64,000 nucleotides of DNA from Arbacia lixula. Its lineage: Eukaryota > Echinodermata > Echinoidea > Arbacioida > Arbaciidae. Positions 54,348 to 64,000 of the stretch are shown here, in pieces; position 1 is the first letter of the stretch, and each line of letters begins with the position of its first letter. The position numbers and the translations under genes are program-made. The notes beneath the pieces are model-generated. The model ran no database searches, had not been told where the DNA came from, and was given only the letters and a program-made list of their open reading frames with translations. The stretch is taken from contig OZ022596.1 in assembly GCA_963669155.1 (NCBI GenBank), forward strand, positions 1,698,322-1,762,321. The letters are read 5' to 3'.

Positions 54348-54670
54348 GACAGAGAGAGACATAGAGGCAGAGAGAGAGACAGAGAGAGACAGAGAGAGAC
54401 AGAGAGAGAGAGAGGGGGGGGGGAGGAGGTGAAAGAGAGTGAGAGAGAGAGGGATGGGGGAGAAGAAAGTAAGAGAGCAGAAGGGAGGTAGAGATGGAGA
54501 GAGATGATGGGGAAGGGGGGAGGTTGAAAGAAAGACAAGAGAATGTTGAAACAGAGAGAGGGAGTGAGATGAGGGAGGGAATGAGATGAAAGATGGGTTG
54601 ACATGAGGAAGAAAGAAGAGAAAAAGAAAGAAGAGAGAGAATATGAGAAAGAAATTAGGTTCTGGTCACT
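54275..54670. repeat. (GA)n / (GACA)n purine-rich tract
   Basis: TATATATAT followed by (AG)n, (ACAG)n and AG-rich sequence to about 54670, grading into A-rich sequence to 55080. ORFs on either strand are low-complexity artefacts. Confidence 0.93.
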
Positions 54671-55080
54671 AAGGAAAGAGAACTGAAAACAAAAGTAAAC
54701 TTGATAAAGACAGAACAGAAACTGAAAGAGATCTACCAAAAATGAAAAAAGAAAAAAAGAAATGAATATTAGTGAAGACAAGAAATGATAACAAGGAAAT
54801 GCAGTATATAACAAGGGCAAGAAATGTACATTGTAGGAAGAAGAATCCTGGAGGAAAAGATTGCCTTAATGAAAAATGAAAAATAAGGAGAAGAATACAA
54901 ATCAAATAACAAAGTAAGGGGGAAAAAGAATGCAACGAAATGAAAAATCAAAGGGGGTGAACAAGTCAACAAGAAATAATGAGGAGATACAATAAAACAA
55001 AAAAGGAAGAATAAGAGTAAAGAGGGAAGGATAATAGGTGAAACAACAAACAGCAAATGATAAAAGAAAAAATAGCAACC

Positions 55081-57589
55081 ATGAGTGTAACAAGTAAACC
55101 TTCAATTATCTACTTTAATTTCAATTTCCTACACCTCTCTTAGGCAACAAGTGCTATGACACAACAGGTATACATGTAATTTTGTGTTACATTTATGAGT
55201 TATTGAATCTCCTATTTGTATCCATGTTCAATTGATTGCAATGAGTCGAAAGATAATACAAATAACTTTTAAAAAAAATAAAGAACATGAGTGCAATTGG
55301 AATATCAATCCTAAACCTGAGAGAAAAAAAAAACAAGTCTTTCCATAGCTGTGGCTCTCTACCTCTTTCTCATTGACTTTTCTTGCTACACTTACCACAT
55401 AACCTATTGCTATTTTGACTTCTGTCAGTAAATAAGGGGGGATCAAGTCACGTGAACCCCATCCTAGCCTTCTTCCAGAAGGTTGGATATTTTAAATCCT
55501 TAACCACCCCACATATTGGGTCTGATAGTGACAAGACTAATTTTCCTAAGTTGCTGGAATCTGTCTGCCACACGGGGAGATGAAATGGAGTGATTAGTCT
55601 CCTTCAACCAGACCTTTATTGTAAACATTGGATTATAAATGCCCAAACAGCTTGAAAACCAGGCTAACACCATGCATACATTTGTGCGAACAAAAGTACA
55701 GTCGAGCCCAGCCTGCATGCAAACATTCACCCACAGTACATGTATCTATAATAGATGAATGCTCATTTTTTTGCCTATTGTAGGCAAACAAATTATCTGC
55801 CCAAATGGAAACCTTTGAACAGCCCTCCGAGTCCTTCAAGCTGTGCTCTCTATTGTAAGCCTTTCATTGCTGTTCACACAGAGATGTGTGGTAATTGAAT
55901 GCAGTTTTTCAATGCTTGGTATTGTGAGGGTTATAGGGAGGTGTACCATTATGTGGATAGAGTGCTTGAGTATGGAGTGTGCATTGTACAGCGCAGTACA
56001 CTGCTGCAAGGACAGTATGTACAATACATGTGCACACAATGTACTACTTGTACAGTATGTATCCAGTTCCTTCCGTGCATGCACTATGTATGGCCAATGT
56101 AAGCTCCTGCAAGTGTTGTACACAATGTGATATTACAACATGATGTTGCCATCACATGCAAGGAGTACAGAAGTATGTTGATTTGGTTTGATTTATTTTT
56201 CCATTATAACCTTCAACAAAGATATACAACTGAATACAAGGAATTAACAAGGTATAAACAAATATCAGGCCAGTTCATCTTGAACTGGCAAACAAAATTA
56301 ATTGTAAAAATTATTATGGAGGGAAACCTAAATAAGCATAGCTTGCAAGGTACATGTATAGGTTACCCATAGGTGATGTAAAGACCAATGGTATGTTAGC
56401 TGTATAGTATAGCGAAGGGTGGTGAATGCTATAAACAATGCAGTCAACAGTGCCATAAAAGTATCACAGGGGATTAGCAATTGGGATAATTCAGCCCCTG
56501 CTACTAAAAAGCATATTAACAAATTATGACTGTGCCCCTGTCAAAAAATGTTTATCATCATTATAACAGCAAGTCATTCAACGGATTGTAACAAGAATAT
56601 TTATTGATCAAATGTCATCAAACCTGTTCCCTATCAAAATGACATCCTTTTACTTTATGATGTCGACATTTCAGCTTGATTCAATTCGTAATTGTTTCAA
56701 AAGTATTTTTCAAAAAGTGTGACTTAACATACAAAAAAATATGTTTTTAACAATACCTAGACACTCACATGTAGTACAGGTACAGGTCAGCACTTTCTGT
56801 GCCACAGGGTCGTTTACACCACATGCAAATGCCAATTCTGGCGATAGCCCTGCTGGTACTACATGTAGTACACGTCAGTGTTCCATGAGTGGAAATGGGG
56901 CCTACATGTATGAAGAGGAGCTCATACATAATGCCACTGACAAATTGGTGTCATCTCTACCTAAGACGCCCAATTTATCACGAGTCTTGTACGGTGCGTA
57001 CCAAGCCTGAAGTTCCATGGCCGCTAAATCATGATCAAAAGCCTTCTATACTATGCATTAAATACTGAGCACCACCTTTTTCTTTACTATTCATGTTCCT
57101 TGACCTTCAGGATAGAAGTCCCATTTTCTGAGACGTTCTATGAAAACACTCGCACAGCAAACAATTGTGATGTTTTTCAAATGATCCAACATCGATTGGA
57201 AGTTTCAGATAACCATTTCCCCCCAGCACAACCCCAAAACAAACAAACATCCAGCTTTAGTGTGGGACTTACTGATGTATCTTAATATTTTTTAAACACT
57301 GCAATGTCTGACCAGGGTAAGTGGTCGCATGCGAAAATTCTATTTAACTCAGTGTTTTCATTTTTTTGCATGTAACTTAAGCATTCTGCACACATTACAT
57401 GTACATGATTGTATATTTTCACAAATTGTGACATTCCAGACCCATTTGCGAGCACTTCATTTTGTGGGCCCATGATACATCATAAACTCTGTATCATAAC
57501 GACCCTATCATATTAGTGCACTGACAGGAGACACACTACGCTTAGATGTACGGTACCTGTGCAGTAGCTAGCAATCATGATCGCAGTGC
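55081..57589. other. intergenic or intronic, no gene recognised
   Basis: One fragment of the AGACTAATC / CAACCAGACC repeat at 55495-55670; otherwise AT-rich single-copy-looking sequence. Short ORFs of 60-95 codons here resemble nothing I know. Confidence 0.4.
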
Positions 57590-57861
57590 TTAAAGGTAGC
57601 ACGTCCCTTTTGCGGACCTACACTGCAGCTCAAAGGAATTGCCATAGGGAAAGGGAAAGGAAAGAAAGGGAAGGGGCCTCAGTTTTAAACCACTGTATAT
57701 TTTGTCCAGTTCAGCATGAAACACAAAGCTTTAGCCTAAAAAGCATCATGTTTCATGTTGAACTGGACAAAACAAAAATGTACTGCGGTTTAAAACTGTG
57801 GCTCCTTCCCTTTCTTCCCTTTCCCTTTCCCTATGCCAATTCCTTTGAGCTGGAGTGTACA
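57590..57861. mobile_element. TTAA-element stub followed by complete CTCAAAGGAATTGGCAT foldback
   Basis: 57590-57618 is the first 29 bases of the 338-bp TTAA family (TTAAAGGTAGCACGTCCCTT). From 57619 a foldback runs TACACTGCAGCTCAAAGGAA ... TTTGAGCTGGAGTGTA (57861) with AGGGAAAGGAAAGAAAGGGA and TCCAGTTCAGCATGAAACAC arms. Confidence 0.8.
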
Positions 57862-58028
57862 TGTGCAGTGATCTGTATCTGTCTTTATAAAACAAGAAAA
57901 AAACAAAGAAATATAAAGAAATTTCAAAGGATCTACAATTCATCATTAAGGGGCCGGAAATGAAAGTAAAGAAAAAGAAGCAAATTCTGTACAGGTCGGG
58001 AGAGTTTTTTTTTTCTCATTTCCGCCAG

Positions 58029-58036
58029 ACAGAGAA

Positions 58037-58067
<31 letters not shown>

Positions 58068-58068
58068 C
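58029..58068. repeat. (ACAG)n microsatellite
   Basis: About ten copies of ACAG. Confidence 0.9.
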
Positions 58069-58638
58069 ACCATTACTAATCAACTGGAATGTTTATCTGC
58101 ACACTAATGAGTTCCACACTTGTCTATTTGCTTGCTGGCAACAGCTGCGTGAACGTCCATGGAACAGACAGCATATGAGTATGGTATGTTCAGCCAATGA
58201 CATTCTTTAGTCCTCTACTAGTATTTTAAAGGCCCATACAAACTGAGCTCTTGTGGCACAATATCGTTTATAGAGGGCGCTGCGTTCAGTGGCAATCCTA
58301 TCAGCCCCACCCTAAAGATAAAATAACAGTCGCGGTACATGTGTATGTGAGCATTGCAGCATAGCCATGAGAACAAAGCTTCATTTAGCTTTGATCAACT
58401 TCGTAGAGTTCGATCTGATACGTTACCAGGCCGCCGAGCACGTAACGCGCACGCAATGTGAACAGGTCAATTAGCCTTCTGCAAAGCCCGTATGCACCTC
58501 TACTCCCCATTGCTACCGACGATGGTGCGCTTTGCATTCATCATCCTCGCCGCGTACGGGACCCACGGAAGTTTGCACTTTGCAGGCACATTCAAAACCT
58601 CTTGTCAGTCTGAATGAAAGAGTATGAAACTACCCAGA

Positions 58639-58692
58639 TAGCACTAACAATGCTTTGCACTTCCGCCAGAAGAGCAAAGCATTGTTAGTGCT
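58639..58692. repeat. short perfect hairpin
   Basis: AGCACTAACAATGCTTTGC and GCAAAGCATTGTTAGTGCT are exact complements separated by about 15 bases. Isolated hairpin; no terminator role is implied in this eukaryotic context. Confidence 0.8.
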
Positions 58693-58763
58693 TTTTGTGT
58701 GTGGCTTATTTCCCATAACTTTGGCTACTTATTTTAAAATGCTGTGCTGATCACAGAGCTACA

Positions 58764-58998
58764 TACACTACAGCTCAAAGGAATTGGCATAGGGAAAGGG
58801 AAAGGGAAAAGGAAGGAGCCGCAGTTTTAAACCAAGGTACAGTGTATATTTTGTCCAGTTCAGCATGAAACACGATGCTTTAGCCTAAAAGGCATCATGT
58901 TTCATGCTTAACTGGACAAAACATACCGCTGTTTACAACTTCGGGTCCTTCCCTTTCTTCACTTTCCCCATGCCAATTCTTTTGAGCTGGAGTGTACA
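58764..58998. mobile_element. foldback element, CTCAAAGGAATTGGCAT family
   Basis: TACACTACAGCTCAAAGGAA at the left, TTTTGAGCTGGAGTGTACA at the right, AAAGGGAAAGGGAAAAGGAA arm and GTCCAGTTCAGCATGAAACA centre. About 235 bp, non-coding. Confidence 0.85.
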
Positions 58999-58999
58999 T

Positions 59000-60438
59000 G
59001 TACATGTTCTCATTACTTGTGTATGTTGGTAGTTTGGGCAGATCTTGGATGGTTTATTAATAATTGGCAGTCCCAAGTGCAGCTCCCCATTTCATTTCCA
59101 GACCAAACTCTGCCTAGTTATCACCATTATATCCTCTTCTTACACAAACACATACTGTAAAAGAAAAATAGTAATAAAGATAGTAACAATTCATTTGGGG
59201 GGGGGGGGGTTCCTTTGAACAGGCAAAAACCTGCGGAGCATATTGAAAATATAGAAAATTTGATCAAATTATGTTCTCTGCTCTCACATCAGGGCCAAAA
59301 GCATTCACCTTTACCCTGGGTAATATAAGGCACACTACATAGCCTGGTTTCCAGGCTGTTGGGAATGTCTGATCCAAATTATATTAAGCCATAGAAGGGT
59401 CTGGGTATACTGATACAGTAGACTAATCATTCTCAATTCCTTTTTCGGCTCGCACAAACATGACTATGGGAGAATGAAGGAATAACTAGTGTAGTGAGTA
59501 CAGTACTACTGTAGACTCCACTTTGTCAGTTTGAATTAGAAATGTCCCCAAACCTGTACGCCATGCTACACTGTAATATTGGAAGTGCCTTCATTCACCT
59601 CACGTGCAAAATAAAACATAAAGACTGCACAGGGCACAAAAAATGATAATCAATAATACATGAAATTAATTACACAAACCATAAGATATATTTCTGCTGT
59701 ACAATCTTAAACTTTCAGTTACCATTAATTGGGAGTCCTTGTTCATAACAACACGTGTTATTGCCTATGGGACTGACTGACAGAGTGAAAGACATCCCAT
59801 AGGCTTCCAAATTTTTTTAAGAAAAAATGATTCACCAAATTACATGTTGACAATGAACTGGGTTGAGATCCATAATTGTAGAGTAGTTTAACCATCTCAT
59901 TACCTGTGTCACATGCACAAACTAAATTTATGGAATTTTGGAGGCTTGGTTTCTGAAAGGGTTAAGATCATACAAGGTGTAGCAGTATTATTCTGCTTTG
60001 ACAACAAATCCTTTTCTCATCTGCATACATTACACCAATGGCATCTTGCTCCTTTTATGACGGGCCTACATGTACACGTATCTGATGTATTAAGCTCCTT
60101 TTAGCAAAAAAACATTTCTACCTTGCTGTTACCTGAATAAGATTTTGATAAAAACAGCAGGACGTCGGGTCGTAAAACATGCGAGAATCCTCTCCCTTTT
60201 AAATCAACAGTGTTTCTCAAAGTTACTGTAAATGTACACGGGTTGGATCGTATAGCAACCTACATGTACAAAGGCATTTTAGAAACATACGGGTACCATA
60301 ACTTAAGTGTCGCAAGTTGAGATACGATTTTCAAAATATACTTTTTGTGGTCAAGCCCTTGGCTGAAAATATTTTGTGTATTGATACAAAGGCTGTAAAC
60401 TTTGAGAAAAAAAATCACTAAATCATCACATCACATTA
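59000..60438. other. spacer with one repeat fragment, no gene seen
   Basis: 59340-59570 is a fragment of the AGCCTGGTTTCCAGGCTGTT / AGACTAATCATTCTC family; a poly-G run lies at 59198-59209. No supported coding segment. Confidence 0.45.
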
Positions 60439-60439
60439 T

Positions 60440-61078
60440 AGAGCTATTACTACCGATGCACGTCGGTAAGCATACACCCTAGTGACCCCCAAAAAAGGCA
60501 GTCTTTTTACTAGCACAATTTGTACATAATGTGCACTTATTTTTATTCAATGAATCTGGCTGGCACACACGTATGGTGCTCACACATGCACACAGTGCGC
60601 AATCTTCAGTAATGAAGCAGCACTCTACTGGAAGAAGAAAAAGAAGAAGAAGCAAGTTTCCAGCAAGCTGCAAAACACCACTCACAAACACCCCAAAAGC
60701 CGTAATGTTGCGTTGTTTTGGACAGCTGGACTATTTCCAAACCAATTGTGACATTGTTCCGCTCAGCTACACGAGCGGTGGGATTAACGACCTACAGTGT
60801 ACATGCCAGAGTGTGATGCACAAAGCGCAGCATTTACTGCTATTTTGCGGACGCAGTTTATAAGATTCGCTTACCGCAATATTGCAGTATCATTACTACT
60901 CTAGGTCTCCATCCGCGAAAAAGCCGCAAAATAAGCGCAAAAAAGGAGGAAGTAAATATCACATCATTTGAGTGATTCCCATTCATACATGTATACACAG
61001 CTATCGGTATTATGCATCAGCAAAATTGCGGCAAATGTTGCACCTTTTTTTTGGATAGGCGGTGTATATGAACAGGGT
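60440..61078. mobile_element. CCCCGTTCATATA element in reverse orientation, diverged
   Basis: TATTACTACCGATGCACGTC, GCCGTAATGTTGCGTTGTTT, GCGGACGCAGTTTATAAGAT, CCGCGAAAAAGCCGCAAAAT and GGCGGTGTATATGAACAGGG are the reverse complement of segments of 38871-39332 in order. A 60490-60690 segment with no counterpart in the other copies interrupts it. Confidence 0.75.
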
Positions 61079-61787
61079 TTATTTTACATCACCACACACT
61101 ATCAACCAGTCTCACTTAATGAGTTGAGTAACCATCTAAAAGCCTGTTGCAAAAGCATGTTACAAATAAGTTAGTCTAGACCAATATCTATCTTTAGTTT
61201 TGCAATGTTTTACAATGATACAGTAATTGCAGAGGATCAGGGATAGGGATGTGCGTTAGCATTGCCATTTTGTGTTGCATGCTCACTTTTATCACAATTT
61301 TTAAATGCTGAATCTGAGAACAACATGAGCACAATCTGTGTGAGCAAACCATAATCACCATCATAAAACATTGAAGGTGCTGCCTAAACCATTATTCACT
61401 TTAATACTGAAAAGTACACCAGCCCAGCTCAGTCACAAAAATACACTGTCACTGACAGACACTGTACAGATCATCAGTGCCACACCATTATATCTCTATC
61501 ATTAATTGTGATAGGAACAAGCACTCGTCACATGGTTTACACTCACTAAGCCTCCAGTTAGTAACTCCAACTGTTGTAAGAGTTGACTAAACTTAACTAG
61601 AGTTAACATTGTTAAAATCTACATCTACCCGGCATCGTGTATCACACAGCGAGAGAGCTCGCGAATAGAGTCATGACCGTTTTCAATTTCCATCCAACTC
61701 CAACCTTCTTTCACTTTCCATTCCATCTGCGGAGATTGCACTAAGTAACTTAAAAACAAGATGTAAATAGGAAAACGAGGTATTTAC

Positions 61788-61833
61788 CTTCCACTCGGAG
61801 CCTAGCCTGAAGAATATCCCTTGATTCCAGAGG
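61788..61833 (-). CDS. candidate exon 2 of an unrecognised minus-strand gene
   Basis: TTTTTATTTGGTGAG precedes CCTCTGG and the segment ends GTGGAAG before GTAAATACC. Read in phase 0 after the candidate first exon it encodes PLESRDILQARLRVE plus one base. The phase it leaves (1) fits the candidate exon at 45126-45167. Product not recognised. Confidence 0.4.
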
Positions 61834-62044
61834 CTCACCAAATAAAAACAATTAAGGAAATCCACAATTATTACGAAGTTTTTACGTTCCCATACCTAGC
61901 TAGCGTACATAGCGCATAGCGGTACGATATCTTCAGTACACGATGGTATGGAAAATGCATTGCAAATGTACAGTAGGCATAACCCATTACGATTATGTAT
62001 TCGCTGCACTTCCTCACTGAAGGTAGAGTCTTTGGCTCACTTAC

Positions 62045-62104
62045 ACGTACTCTGTGACAAATTTCGGAGATCAGCGAAATTGTATTTTTGTAATCTAGCG
62101 CCAT
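62045..62104 (-). CDS. candidate first coding exon of an unrecognised minus-strand gene
   Basis: An ATG directly after an in-frame TAG opens MALDYKNTISLISEICHRVR (60 nt), ended by CGT and a consensus GTAAGTGAG donor. The sequence shows no low-complexity bias. With 61788-61833 and 45126-45167 it yields 49 continuous codons across two introns. I do not recognise the protein; the start lacks a purine at -3 but has G at +4. Confidence 0.45.
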
Positions 62105-62334
62105 CTATTTAGAGCTAATGGAAAGGGGTGGGGCACGGTCTGTTATGATTTTTTTGATCCGATAAAAAAAGAAAGAGGGAAAAAACGTTAGCAATTTTTT
62201 ACAATTAATATTCCGCGGATAATACAACATCACCTACCCTACACCATGAACATAATGAAACAATGTTCCTTTGTAAGGCAGAACTATGTGGTGGTGTTTG
62301 AAAACGAAGTTAGCTTTGTTTTTATTAAAGGGAA

Positions 62335-62817
62335 AGTGTACCCTGAAGTGAAGATGGCTTTAAAAAAATAATAATAAACAATAACAACATTTAAGATACA
62401 TATTAGAGCCGCAGGATTGTCGCAAATCCGTCAAAGGATAAGAAAGTTAAGACTAAAAAAAAAATGTGACGTCACATTGCGTGTTGCTCTTTTGTTGTGT
62501 GGAAAAAGTTAATTATCTGAAAAGGATATAAAAATACCTTTTTCCCTATGCATTTGATGAATCATTAGATACATGTTTTAACACACATACCTCTCTGAAA
62601 AGGTTTTATTCTATTGTCAAAAACAGAAAAAATAGCAATTTACAGAAATACACCGCACATAATGACAATGGGAACGCCACAAAATTAAGACTTAAAAAAG
62701 TTATACTTTTCTTATCTTGGATGGATTTTCGTCAAACCTTCACTAATATGTTGCTTTATTTTTTTTCTGCTATATATAATCAAAACAATTCAACTTCAGG
62801 GTTAACATTTCCTTTAA
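62335..62817. mobile_element. TTAA-flanked inverted-repeat element, CACCCTGAA family
   Basis: TTAAAGGGAAAGTGTACCCT at the left mirrors AGGGTTAACATTTCCTTTAA at the right, TTAA on each outer edge. It shares CTTATCTT..GATGGATTTTCGTC and ACCTTCACTAATATG with sequence near 21890 and 20840. Non-coding. Confidence 0.75.
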
Positions 62818-63086
62818 GTTTCAACCCCCTACTGATTGACGCAGTCTTTGTTTATGTTTGTTTGTGTGTGTGTTTAGTTTTTGCTTAAGTCAGTAAATGT
62901 TTTCAGGATGCCAGGTAACACAGACACTGACTCGAGCTTCTTTCAAAATACCATTCATAGACTCTGAAAAGACCTAAGTCTAACCCTTCAAAAACAAATA
63001 AAACACACTTTTATTCGTCTTTGCCGAATAGTATATGATTTTCTTTTTTGCTCTTCTCTATTCTCTCCCAACAGACAAACTGCGGT

Positions 63087-63088
63087 GT

Positions 63089-63119
<31 letters not shown>

Positions 63120-63215
63120 CTCTCTCTCTGTCTCTCTCCCCCTCTCTCTCAATTTCACTCACCCACAGACACAGACACCCCCCTTTCTCTCTCTATCTCT
63201 CTCTCTCTCTTGGAA
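63087..63215. repeat. (CT)n-rich simple repeat
   Basis: CT dinucleotide runs broken by CTGT and CCCC. Poly-S/L ORFs here are artefacts. Confidence 0.93.
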
Positions 63216-63393
63216 TTATTTACACCAGATTGCTCTTTTATGTGGCATCTTCGATCAGTCCTTTTCAGATTCCATCATGGTTAATTCATTTTTAAATTTA
63301 AGGGTGAGCTTTATTTTAGTTTGAGGAGACTCGGACAGCTCCTTCTTCTTCGTCATTAGCCTAAACTATTGTTCGTCTTCTTCCGCACTGCAG

Positions 63394-63427
63394 ACTCCGC
63401 ACTATACGATTTCGTACCGTAGATGGG
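63394..63427 (+). CDS. candidate 34-nt exon, unrecognised
   Basis: The pyrimidine-rich TTCGTCTTCTTCCGCACTGCAG precedes an open segment TPHYTISYRRW plus one base, followed by GTGAGTG. Both splice signals are strong, but no partner exon is in the window; the rest of the right edge (63435-64000) shows nothing else. Confidence 0.25.
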
Positions 63428-64000
63428 GTGAGTGCAGTGCAACATTACAGGCGTAAAATTATACTTTTTGATGTCGATGAGTTCGGGTTTTTTTTTTATC
63501 CTTTTACTAGGTGTTAAGAAAAACAACTTTGGAAATTGTTTAAGAGATGATACCTCTAAAGCAAGTTACAAATTATATCTATCTGATATTATTTTAAACA
63601 TACAGCCAAAGTTTTCATTCTTCTTTTTAGAAACGGTTGTTCGTGAAATTTTATGATGTTTATATATAACATTTCTTTGAAAATCCAATGAGATTTCTAA
63701 TTTAGGACCAACCGTGATCCAATTATTTTCGTGTGCATCACATAATCAATTCAAGAAACAACAATACCCACTGTGCATGCCATCTGTCAACTCACTAGGT
63801 TTTTTTGTCAGAAGCATAATTAGTTCTCAATGACACTGCGATTGCAGTTGCTACTTGCTAGTGTGGATGGACAGGTGTATTTCGCAATGGGTATTATTTT
63901 GTTTAAAATGATTGCTCTGATACCCACACACTTTTAAGTCAAAGATTGTCCAAATATGAAAATCTCATCAAATCTTTGAAAATGATCAAAGGCATGATAA

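Noticed and set aside
54125..55105. ORFs of 70-230 codons rich in S, L and F
   Set aside because: Produced by GA/CT simple repeats and A-rich flanks.

Overview
This is a eukaryotic genomic window from a marine invertebrate, probably a deuterostome such as an echinoderm or lancelet. I infer this from the gene structure (short coding exons, introns of hundreds of bases to a few kilobases) and from the repeat style: many short inverted-repeat elements, some flanked by TTAA, and abundant simple repeats. The species cannot be fixed from sequence alone. There are no operons, rRNA genes or CRISPR arrays.

The one gene recognised with confidence is a p190-type RhoGAP (ARHGAP35/ARHGAP5 family; fly RhoGAPp190) on the minus strand. 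Twelve coding exons between 16750 and 2845 join with matching splice phases into 778 codons. They cover the N-terminal GTPase-like domain, the FF-repeat region and the first pseudoGTPase domain. The second pseudoGTPase region, the middle region and the C-terminal RhoGAP domain must lie beyond the left edge. The introns carry tandem arrays anchored at splice junctions, a degraded non-LTR retrotransposon tail, several small inverted-repeat elements and an ATCC microsatellite. A 22-bp minisatellite fills the left edge (1-1359).

From 16.9 kb to the right edge nearly everything recognisable is repeat. The two largest elements are (i) a 7.16-kb interval (26499-33661) bounded by 40-bp perfect terminal inverted repeats and a TAA target duplication, Harbinger-like in these features, with a second composite repeat structure nested inside; and (ii) a 2.58-kb DNA transposon (51235-53816) with GGGCAATTCCATGA termini, an AAAT target duplication, eight direct copies of a TTACGTTAC-type motif near its ends, and a frameshifted transposase-like pseudogene (motifs DFSENY, SDGPASQFKNRY, GKGPVDGIGGSVK). 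The rest is families of foldback or MITE-like elements (TTAA-flanked 528-bp, 338-bp and about 600/483-bp types; TACTGTATACGCC type; CAGCTCAAAGGAATTGGCAT foldbacks; CCCCGTTCATATA type; GTCTATAGTGGCCAC type), tRNA-like repeats in inverted arrangement, degenerate tandem arrays and simple repeats.

A possible second minus-strand gene starts near 62104. Exons at 62045-62104, 61788-61833 and 45126-45167 have splice signals and compatible phases, but I recognise no product. Isolated candidate exons at 35123-35217 (minus), 41362-41466 (plus) and 63394-63427 (plus) are weaker.
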